A DNA stretch of 35,440 nucleotides from positions 16,481 to 51,920 of the forward strand of contig CAJUQZ010000011.1 of NCBI GenBank assembly GCA_910588755.1. Reading direction: 5' to 3'. The DNA comes from an uncultured Lachnospiraceae bacterium. GTDB lineage: Bacteria; Bacillota; Clostridia; Lachnospirales; Lachnospiraceae. The translations under genes and the position numbers were made by a program. Of the stretch, positions 15,954-24,708 are shown one piece after another. The notes beneath the pieces are model-generated. The model was not told the origin of the DNA, did not search any database, and worked only from the letters and a program-made list of their open reading frames with translations. Position 1 is the first letter of the stretch. Each line of letters opens with the position of its first letter.

Positions 15954-18590
15954 ATGAATAATGAGATTACCCTCACAGATCTTTTTGAGGTGGAAATGCT
16001 CCAGCGTCTGCAGGACTCCTTTTGCAAAATGACAGGATTTGCAGCCATCATCACCGATGCCGAGGGCGTTCCCGTCACAAAGGGCACGAATTTTACCGAC
16101 TTTTGTTACAAATACACCAGAAACTCACCGATTGGCCGCCTTCGCTGTCAGCAGTGCGACAAGCACGGCGCGGAGCTTGCCCTGAAAGTAGGTTCCTCCG
16201 TGACATACTTCTGCCATGCAGGGCTGATGGACTTTGCAGCGCCGATCATGGCGGGCGACAAGATGGTCGGCTGCTTTGTCGGCGGCCAGGTGCTGACATC
16301 TCCACCCGACATCACGCGCATCATGCAGGTTGCCGCAGAGATCGGTATTGACCTGATCAACTACCTGCAGTCTGTCATGAGCGTACCGATCATCGAGAAG
16401 GACAACCTGGAAAATGCAGCACTGTTCCTGTATACACTCACAAGCGCCCTCTCGAGCATCGCCTACCACAAGTATATCACAAGCCACGAGCTGCGTACCC
16501 CCATGAACGCCATCATCGGCATGACCGAGATGGCGTTGCGCGAGGAGATGTCCCCTGTCGCCAAGAACTATATCAACCAGATCAAGGCTGCCGGGAAATC
16601 GCTGCTCACCATCATTAATGATATCCTTGACTTCTCCAAGATCGAGTCTGGTAAAATGGACATTGTGACTGCCAACTATGAACCGGCCTCGATGATCAAC
16701 GATATCGCGACCATCATCAGCACCCGTATCGACAAAGATGATGTAGAGCTTGTGCTTGATGTCAACCCCGATATTCCCAAGGTGCTCTACGGCGACATTA
16801 TCCGCATCAAGCAGGTCATCACCAACCTTGCAAACAACGCCACCAAGTTCACCAAAGTGGGCCAGATCTGCTTAAAATACGATTTTGAACAGGTTTCTGA
16901 GGATACCATCAACCTGCTGTTTTCCGTGTCGGATACCGGCATCGGGATCAAATCCGAGGATATCGACAAGCTCTTCAAATCCTTCCAGCAGGTGGACAGC
17001 AAGCGGAACCGCAACATCGAGGGCACTGGTCTTGGACTTGCGATTAGCAAGCAGCTAGTCAAACTCATGAACGGCGATATTTCTGTGGAGAGTGTGTACG
17101 GCGAAGGTTCCACCTTCTCCATCACCATACCACAGAAGGTCATTGATGCAGGGGCCTCGATTGCACTCGCTGAAAATCCGCCGTGCCATGCTGTGGGCTT
17201 CCTCGACAATACTTACGCGCAGATTCAGCTCAAAAGGGATATGCATAAACTGGATATCGAATATACAGACTTAAAAGATGGGGATGTACTGTCCTACCTG
17301 ACAGAAAATACAGACCATCTCAAGGATATCTACCTCTTTGTTCCTTATAGCTGCTTTGATCAGAAGTTACAAGATTTCGTGAGTGAACACCCTGAACTTA
17401 ACACAGTCGTCACAGTCTCTTATGATACCTCCGCCGACTTTGGCCCGACAAATATCATGGTCGTACACAAACCGCTCTCTGTCATGTCCCTGGCCGGCAT
17501 CTACAACCATGAGGTATTCAACCAATACGATAACATGTCTTCCGATGAGTACTACGACTTCACCGCAGAGACAGCCAAGATTCTCATTGTGGATGACAAC
17601 TCGATCAACCTGACCGTGGCGCAGGGACTGCTTGAGCCGCTCAATATGCAGATCGACACCGCGCTAAGCGGCAATGCTGCCATCAGCAAGATCTCAGAGA
17701 CCATGTATGACTTAATCCTGATGGATCACATGATGCCTGAGCTTGACGGCATCGAGACCACGCACATTATCAGGCGGTTCCATTCTGAATATGACGACGT
17801 ACCGATCATTGCACTCACTGCCAATGTCATCGGTGATGTCAAGAAAATGTTTATCAAGGAGGGCATGAACGATTTCGTCGCAAAACCAATTGAGGTGCGT
17901 ATGCTCATAAATACGATACGCAAATGGCTGCCTGCGGAAAAGATCCAGAAACACTCTGGCTCCACAAAGATCACACCGCCCAAAAAACAGGTTATACTGC
18001 CTGATATCCCAGAGCTCAATATACAGGGCGCCTTAAAGCTGCTTGGCAGCGAGGAACTGTTCATGACAATCCTTGGGGATTACTACCATGCGATTCCCAA
18101 GAAGCACAAACTGATACAGACCTATAAGGACAAGGCGGAATGGCACAGTTATACCGTGGAAGTCCATGCACTTAAGAGCGCGTCCAAACAAATCGGCGCT
18201 GACGAGCTGGCCGACCGCGCTGCCGCACTGGAGGCTGCCGGAAATGCAAACGACATTGATATCATTCTACAAAATACAGACGAACTGCTCGCCATGTACG
18301 CACATTATCATGACATTTTGAGTCCTTTCTTCCCAGAAAGGCAGGAGACAGAAGGAAAGCCGCCAATCACCGCTGACATCTTGACAGATGTCTTTGCCGA
18401 GATGAAGCAGGCCATTGATGACCTCGATACGGATAAGATGGACGATGCAATCCATACACTAGACGGCTACAGCTTCGACGATGAAAACCACGAGCTTTAC
18501 ATCAGACTCTGTGAAGCGGTTGCAGACATGGATCCTGACGCCTGCGAGGAAGTCATTACAGATTGGAAAAAGATTATTGTGACGGATTAA
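15954..18590 (+). CDS. PocR-domain hybrid sensor histidine kinase with receiver and HPt domains
   Basis: The domains in order of this 878-residue protein are as follows. A PocR ligand-binding domain (about 8-165) starts LTDLFEVEMLQRLQDSFCKMT and carries C51, C65, C68 and C87, conserved-looking cysteines. The HisKA helix has phospho-His H178 in SHELRTPMNAI. The ATPase has N-box NLANNATKFT (291-300), G-boxes DTGIGI and GTGLGLAI. A receiver-like segment without acceptor Asp covers about 405-520. A complete receiver follows with D591 in LILMDHMMPELDG and K644. The HPt domain carries H738 in VHALKSASKQIG, and a helical tail ends the protein. No membrane segment is present, so sensing is cytoplasmic. 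The start is set by AAGGAG at 15939-15944. It likely feeds a multi-step phosphorelay to the receiver protein encoded just upstream. Confidence 0.9.
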   Translation: MNNEITLTDLFEVEMLQRLQDSFCKMTGFAAIITDAEGVPVTKGTNFTDFCYKYTRNSPIGRLRCQQCDKHGAELALKVGSSVTYFCHAGLMDFAAPIMAGDKMVGCFVGGQVLTSPPDITRIMQVAAEIGIDLINYLQSVMSVPIIEKDNLENAALFLYTLTSALSSIAYHKYITSHELRTPMNAIIGMTEMALREEMSPVAKNYINQIKAAGKSLLTIINDILDFSKIESGKMDIVTANYEPASMINDIATIISTRIDKDDVELVLDVNPDIPKVLYGDIIRIKQVITNLANNATKFTKVGQICLKYDFEQVSEDTINLLFSVSDTGIGIKSEDIDKLFKSFQQVDSKRNRNIEGTGLGLAISKQLVKLMNGDISVESVYGEGSTFSITIPQKVIDAGASIALAENPPCHAVGFLDNTYAQIQLKRDMHKLDIEYTDLKDGDVLSYLTENTDHLKDIYLFVPYSCFDQKLQDFVSEHPELNTVVTVSYDTSADFGPTNIMVVHKPLSVMSLAGIYNHEVFNQYDNMSSDEYYDFTAETAKILIVDDNSINLTVAQGLLEPLNMQIDTALSGNAAISKISETMYDLILMDHMMPELDGIETTHIIRRFHSEYDDVPIIALTANVIGDVKKMFIKEGMNDFVAKPIEVRMLINTIRKWLPAEKIQKHSGSTKITPPKKQVILPDIPELNIQGALKLLGSEELFMTILGDYYHAIPKKHKLIQTYKDKAEWHSYTVEVHALKSASKQIGADELADRAAALEAAGNANDIDIILQNTDELLAMYAHYHDILSPFFPERQETEGKPPITADILTDVFAEMKQAIDDLDTDKMDDAIHTLDGYSFDDENHELYIRLCEAVADMDPDACEEVITDWKKIIVTD

Positions 18591-18595
18591 CCTAA

Positions 18596-18637
18596 ATATC
18601 CCACAAAATACCCCTCAAGGGGTATTTTGTGGGATAT
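18596..18637. terminator. Bidirectional terminator with a perfect 19-bp stem
   Basis: Positions 18596-18614 pair without mismatch with 18619-18637 around a TCAA loop. The core is CCCC-TCAA-GGGG flanked by A-rich and T-rich stretches (AAAATA/TATTTT), so RNA from either strand forms a GC-rich hairpin followed by U-rich sequence. It lies 6 bases after the hybrid kinase stop and abuts the stop of the convergent HD-GYP gene. Confidence 0.85.
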
Positions 18638-19746
18638 TATAATATTACAACACTCGCATTCTCGATTTGTGAAAGATCGTAGGTCCTTCCCGACTTCAGT
18701 CCGATTACCTTAGGGCGCAGCACATATTTGGAATTATTCTCTATCACGCGCGCGCGCTCCCCTGTACTAAGCTCCACATCTGTCCCAACCGGATAAAGAA
18801 TCACACTCTCGAGGAAGCTCCGCATCACATCAATGTCAAGTTCCTCCGTCAGGGACATAATCATCTCCACGGCATCTCTTGGGGAAAACGGTTTCTTGTA
18901 CGGTCTTTCTGTCACGAGCGCGTCATAAATGTCCGCAACCGATATGATACGCGCAAACAAATTGATCTTCTCAGAAGCGACTCCCATCGGATACCCCTTT
19001 GCATTCATCTTCTCATGATGCTGGAGTACGCCAAGCTTGATCGGATTGGACAAATCGTCTTTTTCCTTCAAAATCTGATAGCCAAAAAGGGAGTGCTGCT
19101 TCATCATCATAAACTCTTCATCCGTCAGTTTCCCGGCCTTGTTTAATATCTCATTGGGTATCTTTGACTTTCCGACATCGTGCAAAAGCCCAGATATCCC
19201 AAGCTCGTATACCTCCTGCCTGTTCAGTCCATGCTTTTTTCCGACGATCATCGCCATCGTAGCCACGTCCACACTGTGCTTGAAAGTATACTCGTCACTG
19301 ATCTTGAGCGCACTGATATCCACCGCGATCGCATCGTTGTCTGATATTGCTTTCATCAGGTCATCCGTGATGCTGCGCGTCGTCGATGTGAACCCTTCCG
19401 AGACGGTATCGTTATACAGATACTGGATCCCCTCCGCCACACGCGCCTTCACACTCTCTGACAGGTTGACCTTCGCTCTGTCCTTCACAGTCTGCTTCTC
19501 TATTTCCCTCTGCACGGATGGGGCAATCACAACGTCACCTGACTTGGCCGTCTGCTCTTCCTCGTCCTCCTCACCCTCGCGTATATAAATGCCTGGAATC
19601 CCCATCTTGATCAGGGACATTATATGGTAAGAATCAAGCACTGTATTTCTTGATATCAGAATTCTTCCTGCCCGGTCCACAATCGCCTGGTCAATCACCA
19701 TTTCTTCTTTTAATGAGCGCGATCTCACATATCTTCTCTTAACCAG
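18637..19746 (-). CDS. HD-GYP domain cyclic-di-GMP phosphodiesterase-like protein
   Basis: Counting from the chosen start (369 residues), the N-terminus has the short DUF3391-like beta segment (VKRRYVRSRSLKEEMVIDQA) and an acidic linker. The HD-GYP domain follows: HD in GLLHDVGKSKIP at about 189-190 and HHEKMNAKGYP at about 243-253. The usual D-G of HHExxDGxGYP is N-A here; the metal-binding histidines are kept. The family hydrolyses c-di-GMP. The frame is open to 19776 (GTG), but the only good ribosome site, AAAGGAG at 19761-19755, is eight bases before a CTG codon at 19746, which I take as the start; this is inference and GTG at 19776 or 19755 is the alternative. No GGDEF protein is in the window. 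Confidence 0.88.
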   Translation of the reverse strand: MVKRRYVRSRSLKEEMVIDQAIVDRAGRILISRNTVLDSYHIMSLIKMGIPGIYIREGEEDEEEQTAKSGDVVIAPSVQREIEKQTVKDRAKVNLSESVKARVAEGIQYLYNDTVSEGFTSTTRSITDDLMKAISDNDAIAVDISALKISDEYTFKHSVDVATMAMIVGKKHGLNRQEVYELGISGLLHDVGKSKIPNEILNKAGKLTDEEFMMMKQHSLFGYQILKEKDDLSNPIKLGVLQHHEKMNAKGYPMGVASEKINLFARIISVADIYDALVTERPYKKPFSPRDAVEMIMSLTEELDIDVMRSFLESVILYPVGTDVELSTGERARVIENNSKYVLRPKVIGLKSGRTYDLSQIENASVVIL

Positions 19747-19783
19747 TGTACTCACTCCTTTGTATCTATTCCACACCCTACTC

Positions 19784-19795
19784 TAGTGTACACTA
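19784..19795. repeat. 12-bp perfect palindrome upstream of the HD-GYP gene
   Basis: TAGTGTACACTA (19784-19795) is self-complementary and lies just upstream of the HD-GYP gene, with a related AGTGTAC at about 19745-19751. It is placed where an operator could be, next to TTGACC upstream, but no clear -10 could be assigned. Confidence 0.4.
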
Positions 19796-19912
19796 AAAAC
19801 GGTCAAAAGTCTACATAGAAAGTCATGTATTTTACAAAGTCCGCAACAACTGTTACTGTTCAGCCTGCTCCAGCAACAGGCAAAAATCCATGCAAATCCT
19901 GCCTAAGCAATA

Positions 19913-19956
19913 TCAAACAGCTCACTACTGTCCTAACAGTAATCACTACTGTTTGA
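19913..19956. repeat. Nested hairpin at the 3' end of the LysM-GH18 gene
   Basis: TCAAACAG (19913-19920) pairs with CTGTTTGA (19949-19956), and inside it TACTGT (19926-19931) pairs with ACAGTA (19936-19941). The structure overlaps the stop codon of the GH18 gene. It lacks a T-run, so it may protect the mRNA 3' end or be a weak terminator. The rest of 19777-19945 shows nothing else clear. Confidence 0.4.
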
Positions 19957-21094
19957 CAATGTCAAAAAGATCGTCAAGCAGCAGCCAGTTTGCACGAAAC
20001 AGCCGCATGATCTGCCAGTAGCCTACGCCACGCAACCCGTATTCTGTGACCAGATGAAATTTTTCCCGCATACTCCGCACGTCCTCAAACCACACCTCAT
20101 GCCACACACCGTCTTTCTCATAGTGAAAAAACGGGGACATAGCGGTCTGGTCAAACGCTATCCTGGCATCGTTTTCAATCGCAATCTGCACCGCCTCCAC
20201 ATTGCCAATCGACCGCGCCCTAGAAGTCCCCTGCACAAAAGGCAGCGTCCAATCATATCCGTAATTGGGAATTCCGAGGTCTATCTTCTCTCTTGGAATC
20301 TCTGTCACCGCGTACTCCACAACCTCCCGCACCTTGTTGATCGGCGCCACGGCCATCGGTGGGCCATAGGTATAACCCCACTCGTATGTCATCAAGAGCA
20401 CACTGGCCGCCGCCGCGCCAAGGAGCTTGTAATCCTTTCCTTCGTACAATAATCCCCGCTGGTCTGCCGATGTCTTTGGCGCGAGCGCCACTGAGACAAA
20501 ATACCCCCTAGGCGCCGCCTGTGACCTGACATTTGCAACAAAATCCGCATACGCCACCCTATCCTGCGGCAGAATGTACTCAAAATCAAGGTCAATCCCA
20601 GCAAACCCTTTTTCCTCCATCGTTATGAACATTTGATCTATTAGTCTCTGCTGTGCCGTCAGATCATGGGTAATCTGGCTAATTAGATAATTGTTGAACA
20701 TTCCTGTCTGGTCAAAGGGCGTCAGAACAAGAACAGGCGCTGTTTTGTGCCGCCACGCTTCACCGATCATGCGGCTGTCATCAGTATGCGGCGGCACCAG
20801 GTTCCCGTCCGCTGTAAAGCCATAAGAAAAAACAGACAGGCTTGTCAGATACGGCAGCGTCCCCGAAAGCACATAGTCCTGTATATAGGGATAGGCATAG
20901 CCGTTGACATAAACTGCACGCTTTTGCTCTGCACTGCTGTCACTTTCGCCTGGTATCAGCAGGGCCTGCCCGACAGCCAGCGGATACGGGGCTGGTATCT
21001 GGTTGTCATAGGCAATCACCTCCGCGCTGACACCGAATGCCGCTGCGATTTTATCTATACTGTCACCCTCCCTGACCACATAGATCTGCATCAT
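19946..21094 (-). CDS. LysM domain plus GH18 hydrolase (SleL/YaaH-like spore cortex enzyme)
   Basis: This 382-residue protein begins with one LysM peptidoglycan-binding domain (residues 3-48, YVVREGDSIDKIAAAFGVS to LLIPGES). The rest is a GH18 barrel with the catalytic motif DLDFE at 168-172, E172 being the acid; the usual first D-G is A-G here. The later LMTYEWGYTYGPPMAVAP and GIPNYGYDW strands are typical of the YaaH/SleL branch, an N-acetylglucosaminidase that breaks muramic-delta-lactam cortex during germination. It has no signal peptide, as is usual for spore-coat members. The start at 21094 follows GAGGGAG. It lies downstream of the Csp-like protease gene in the same direction, with an 86-base gap. 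Confidence 0.87.
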   Translation of the reverse strand: MMQIYVVREGDSIDKIAAAFGVSAEVIAYDNQIPAPYPLAVGQALLIPGESDSSAEQKRAVYVNGYAYPYIQDYVLSGTLPYLTSLSVFSYGFTADGNLVPPHTDDSRMIGEAWRHKTAPVLVLTPFDQTGMFNNYLISQITHDLTAQQRLIDQMFITMEEKGFAGIDLDFEYILPQDRVAYADFVANVRSQAAPRGYFVSVALAPKTSADQRGLLYEGKDYKLLGAAAASVLLMTYEWGYTYGPPMAVAPINKVREVVEYAVTEIPREKIDLGIPNYGYDWTLPFVQGTSRARSIGNVEAVQIAIENDARIAFDQTAMSPFFHYEKDGVWHEVWFEDVRSMREKFHLVTEYGLRGVGYWQIMRLFRANWLLLDDLFDIVKQ

Positions 21095-21180
21095 AATATA
21101 CTCCCTCAGTGTCCTTACTTTTCTCTATTATACATATTCCCTCACGGTTGATTTTATACATTTCCCCACTGCCCGTCATT

Positions 21181-22671
21181 TTACCGTGGCAGACTCCCCC
21201 GCACACAGAGTATTCCCCAACCAAGCTGCGGATTGGGGAATGCGCCCAGCGCAGCCAGCGGCTCCGCCCCTTTGATAAGATAGGCTTTCAGCTTCTCACC
21301 ATACAGGAACGGATCGTTGCCACGGACAATCCCCCACTCCATCAGCAGCGCTGCTGCACCTGTCACAAACGGCGTCGCAAAGGAGGTCCCTGACACCTGT
21401 TTGTAGCCACCATCTGACGTGGGGACCGTGATGTTTACACCAGGAGCTGCAAGGTCCGGCTTTACATCTGCAATGATCTGCCGCCCACCTGACGTGTCCG
21501 CCCTGCCATCGCTGTAGCTGTACACATATCCCCGTCCCGAGAAATCCGCATAGCTTCTGCGCGCCGCGTCATAGGCGCCGACAGTGATAGCACGCCTTGC
21601 CGTCGAGGGAATCGTGATGGTCATATCCGGTGTTGGCAGGAAAAATCTGGTCCCGACGCTTCTTGCCGCATATCCAGGCAGGTACATTCTGTATTCCCCA
21701 GTCACCAACAAGACCGGCTGCAGCTCAATACGCCACACACCACTATTCAGATAGCTTCCTGTCGGTATCATGTCGATAAAGATCTCCTGCTGCACATTGT
21801 AGGGAAGCGGTTTTCCCAGATAGCACAGCAGCTGTGTCTGCTCCAGTGTCCTGCGCACCGCTTCCGCCTCCCCAAGCTGAGAGAGTGTAAGCTGCACGCG
21901 CTCCCCGCCGGGCGAAATAACCAACAGATCAAACACATCCTGATAATGTTTCCATAGCTGGATACTAAGTCCGGTCTCATACCCGCCCACCGCAAGCTCC
22001 ACCACGCGGCCTGTACCCTGTATTACACCCGCCGTATGCCCGCCTGATGCCCCCTCGTTGCCGCTTCCCACAACGATCACGCTTCTCCCAACCTCGGCGG
22101 CATTGTCGATAAAACGCTCCAGCAACGAGTTGCCCTGATGGTCGCCATATGTGTTTCCAAAGCTTAGATTGATTGCTACTGGCCTGCTAAGCGCTGCGCC
22201 CACATTGACTGCGTAATTTACTCCTCGCATCAACTGCGTCGTTCTTGGAAAAGAGTCCGCCTGCGGATTGCCAAGCCGGATAATCAGCAGATCTGCCTTT
22301 GGCGCCACGCCCATTCCCGTCCCTGCCGCCACGCCTGCTACCGCTGTCCCATGCCCCGACGCGTCAAAAACAGGCACTAGCCTTTGACCGTTTTCACGTC
22401 CCAAAGCCAGTGCCTCATTAATCGTCTCTCTTGTGTAAAGTACACCCTCCTGGTATCCAGGCGGCGGCAGTTTTCCCTGCGCCTCGTCAGGCTGCTGTGT
22501 CTGATCCCATATCGCCAGAATCCGCGTCTGCCCGCCTGCATCGCGAAATTCTGGCAGGAAGTAATCAATCCCGCTGTCAAGCACTGCGATGACTACATTC
22601 TCTCCTGTAAGATAGGGCTCCTGCTGTGTCACCTGCGAAATACAGGACTGCGCCTTCTCCAAATCATTCAT
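21181..22671 (-). CDS. Subtilisin-like serine protease, Csp-like with inserted domain
   Basis: This 496-residue S8 peptidase has the whole triad: D32 in AVLDSGID, H107 in SGHGTAVAG, S430 in SGTSFATP, and the oxyanion Asn N205 in GSGNEG. Between about 210 and 360 there is an inserted beta-rich region, the layout of the CspA/B/C proteases of clostridial spores. It has no signal peptide and no long prodomain. In that family the active member cleaves the pro-form of the cortex hydrolase SleC to start germination. The start at 22671 is chosen because GGAGG lies five bases before it; the frame is open to 22719. Its neighbour is the LysM-GH18 enzyme, which supports a role in spores. Confidence 0.87.
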   Translation of the reverse strand: MNDLEKAQSCISQVTQQEPYLTGENVVIAVLDSGIDYFLPEFRDAGGQTRILAIWDQTQQPDEAQGKLPPPGYQEGVLYTRETINEALALGRENGQRLVPVFDASGHGTAVAGVAAGTGMGVAPKADLLIIRLGNPQADSFPRTTQLMRGVNYAVNVGAALSRPVAINLSFGNTYGDHQGNSLLERFIDNAAEVGRSVIVVGSGNEGASGGHTAGVIQGTGRVVELAVGGYETGLSIQLWKHYQDVFDLLVISPGGERVQLTLSQLGEAEAVRRTLEQTQLLCYLGKPLPYNVQQEIFIDMIPTGSYLNSGVWRIELQPVLLVTGEYRMYLPGYAARSVGTRFFLPTPDMTITIPSTARRAITVGAYDAARRSYADFSGRGYVYSYSDGRADTSGGRQIIADVKPDLAAPGVNITVPTSDGGYKQVSGTSFATPFVTGAAALLMEWGIVRGNDPFLYGEKLKAYLIKGAEPLAALGAFPNPQLGWGILCVRGSLPR

Positions 22672-22738
22672 ACAAACCTCCTGCGCAGCAGTTGGATTTA
22701 TTATCATCTTATGCTGCACAGGCGGTTATGTACCTTCG

Positions 22739-24448
22739 TCACACCTTGAATCTGCTCATCAAATCCACCATAGACTCTACCTGCGCCTTCTGCTGCTCGC
22801 TGACTGCCGCAGTCTCCTCGGAGGTCGCTGAGTTGTTGTCCACGATGCCTGCCACCACACCAATGCTCTCATTGATGTGGGCGATGCTATCAACCTCTAT
22901 CTTGAGCTTATCCACAATGCCGTTGATACGCCCTGTCGTCTCCTCGGCACCCATCTGTACCTCCTCCATGTTTGCCGCTGCCTCGCGGGAAATCCTCGTA
23001 CCGACTTCCACGGACTGGACTGTCCGCTCGATCAGCTCGGATGTCTGCCCTACGGCATTCTGTGACGCTTCCGCAAGCTTCTTGACCTGCTCAGCCACCA
23101 CCGCAAATCCTTTTCCTGCCTCGCCGGCCCTCGCAGACTCAATAGAGGCGTTCAGGGACAGTAGGTCAATCTCATCACCAATATCCGAGATTGCTGATAT
23201 TACCGAAATAATCTGCTCCGAGCACTGGCTGATCTCCTGCATCGCATTCCCGAGATCCTGCATCTTTTGTGCACCCACAATCAGGGTCGAGCTCGCCAGG
23301 TTTGCGATCTTCACAGCCTCCTCCGCCTCTTTTTCATTGTACTCGATACTCTCGCCAAGTTGTGTTAGTAACATCATCAGATCAGACACCTCAGTCGCCT
23401 GACCAGTACATGCGTTTGCCAGATCGTCAGCCGCGTATGCAAGCTGTGCAGAGCCACTGTCAATCTCCTTTGCAACCTCCTGAATCGTGCTCACTGTACT
23501 GCGCATGTCCTCCACGATCTTATTGAGCGAATCCTTGATCTTCACATAATCTCCGACGTAGTTCTGCTTTACCTCCACGATGTAATTCCCATGTCCCATC
23601 TGCTCAAGAATAAAGGAAATCTCATCGATGATCACCGTCATGTTCCCCTTCATAAACCGAATCGCCGCAACCATGTTGCCGACCTCACTGTCGTCCTCCT
23701 TCAGGTCAAAGTCGGTGTGAAGGTTGCCGTCCGCAAGTAGCGCCATCTGGTCTGCGACCTTGATTATCGGTGTGAGCAACTCCGCCTGTGAAAAATGAAT
23801 CGTTCTGATACACTGCTGCGCCAGCCTGATAAATCCTGCCAGAAAGGCTATGGCACAGATAATCTGTATCACCATGAACAACTTCTTGGATGTGTCTAGA
23901 CGGTCCTGAATCTCCTCGATCACTTCATCTGTCCTGGAATTGATCTTTTGGATCGTATCGCTGTACTCCTTCCCGAACACAAACTCCATCGCTGAGACCG
24001 TATCCCCTGCCGCCACCGCTGCCATCGCCTCCTCCTCTAAAGGCACGAGGTTGTTGGAGAGGGACGCGATCTCATTTAGCCCTTGCCACTCGTGATCCTT
24101 GATATTGTTCGCCTCAAGGCCTGCCAGCGCAATATCCCTGTTTTTGTCTGTATTCAGCTCGCGCATATAATCGTCATAGTACATCTGGTTGCCAGTGACC
24201 GCATAGGACTGCACGGCCGTGGTCAGCGCCTTAGAACCCAGACGGTACTGGTTAAGATACATCGTGCTCTCCAGCTGCTCATTCGATACGAACGCGTAAC
24301 TGATGCTGGCAAAGAACAGCAGCACAAGCAGGACTATGCCCAGCACCAACGAGAAATTCGTCTGCTTTACGATCTTTCTAAGACGTGCAACCTGGCTATT
24401 TTTTCCCAAAACTTCATTTGTCTTCATCATTTCCATACTTGTAACCAT
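22739..24448 (-). CDS. Methyl-accepting chemotaxis protein
   Basis: This 569-residue membrane receptor has TM1 at about 32-56, a helical outer domain of about 130 residues (four-helix-bundle type), TM2 at about 191-210, then a HAMP-like region and the long cytoplasmic signalling hairpin. The hairpin tip DEIDLLSLNASIESARAGEAGKGFAVVAEQVKKLA near residue 420 differs slightly from the usual DQTNLLALNAAIEAARAGE. It carries stimulus to CheA/CheW, whose genes are not in the window. Start codons at 24448 and 24436 are both possible; a long leader of about 137 bases follows the promoter at 24592-24620. A weak match of the outer domain to any specific ligand family is not possible by eye. Confidence 0.9.
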   Translation of the reverse strand: MVTSMEMMKTNEVLGKNSQVARLRKIVKQTNFSLVLGIVLLVLLFFASISYAFVSNEQLESTMYLNQYRLGSKALTTAVQSYAVTGNQMYYDDYMRELNTDKNRDIALAGLEANNIKDHEWQGLNEIASLSNNLVPLEEEAMAAVAAGDTVSAMEFVFGKEYSDTIQKINSRTDEVIEEIQDRLDTSKKLFMVIQIICAIAFLAGFIRLAQQCIRTIHFSQAELLTPIIKVADQMALLADGNLHTDFDLKEDDSEVGNMVAAIRFMKGNMTVIIDEISFILEQMGHGNYIVEVKQNYVGDYVKIKDSLNKIVEDMRSTVSTIQEVAKEIDSGSAQLAYAADDLANACTGQATEVSDLMMLLTQLGESIEYNEKEAEEAVKIANLASSTLIVGAQKMQDLGNAMQEISQCSEQIISVISAISDIGDEIDLLSLNASIESARAGEAGKGFAVVAEQVKKLAEASQNAVGQTSELIERTVQSVEVGTRISREAAANMEEVQMGAEETTGRINGIVDKLKIEVDSIAHINESIGVVAGIVDNNSATSEETAAVSEQQKAQVESMVDLMSRFKV

Positions 24449-24591
24449 ATCCTTTCAACTAACTACTGCGTTCTATTTGTTAAAAATACCATAACCATTC
24501 TACGGGCTTCATAGTTACAAGCAAAAAAGTTTTACATATTATATAAAGCGTATAACCTTTTCTGTGATATTCTTGGCAAATATTTACTATA

Positions 24592-24620
24592 ATTATACTT
24601 GATAAAAGAACTATGGTCAA
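24592..24620 (-). promoter_or_regulatory. Sigma-A promoter of the chemotaxis receptor gene
   Basis: TTGACC (24620-24615), a 17-base spacer and a consensus TATAAT (24597-24592) lie on the minus strand. The start point near 24585 leaves a 137-base leader, AT-rich and without a recognisable riboswitch. Confidence 0.7.
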
Positions 24621-24669
24621 CAAATATTACAAAAAATTAAAACATTATAAAAAAGACCTGCAATCTAAA

Positions 24670-24708
24670 GGTTGTATAAATGAGTCCTGCCGCGATATTT
24701 ATACAGCC
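24670..24708 (-). terminator. Hairpin behind the DUF2812 gene, probable terminator
   Basis: GGTTGTATAAAT (24670-24681) pairs with ATTTATACAGCC (24697-24708), 12 bp with one G-U pair, enclosing 15 bases. It overlaps the stop codon of the DUF2812 gene; a run of six T (minus strand) follows 15 bases later at about 24650-24655, so termination is likely but not textbook. Confidence 0.45.

Noticed and set aside
24449..24585. Long leader of the chemotaxis receptor gene as a c-di-GMP riboswitch
   Set aside because: The conserved blocks of the GEMM aptamer are not seen; the leader is AT-rich without a clear multi-stem fold.
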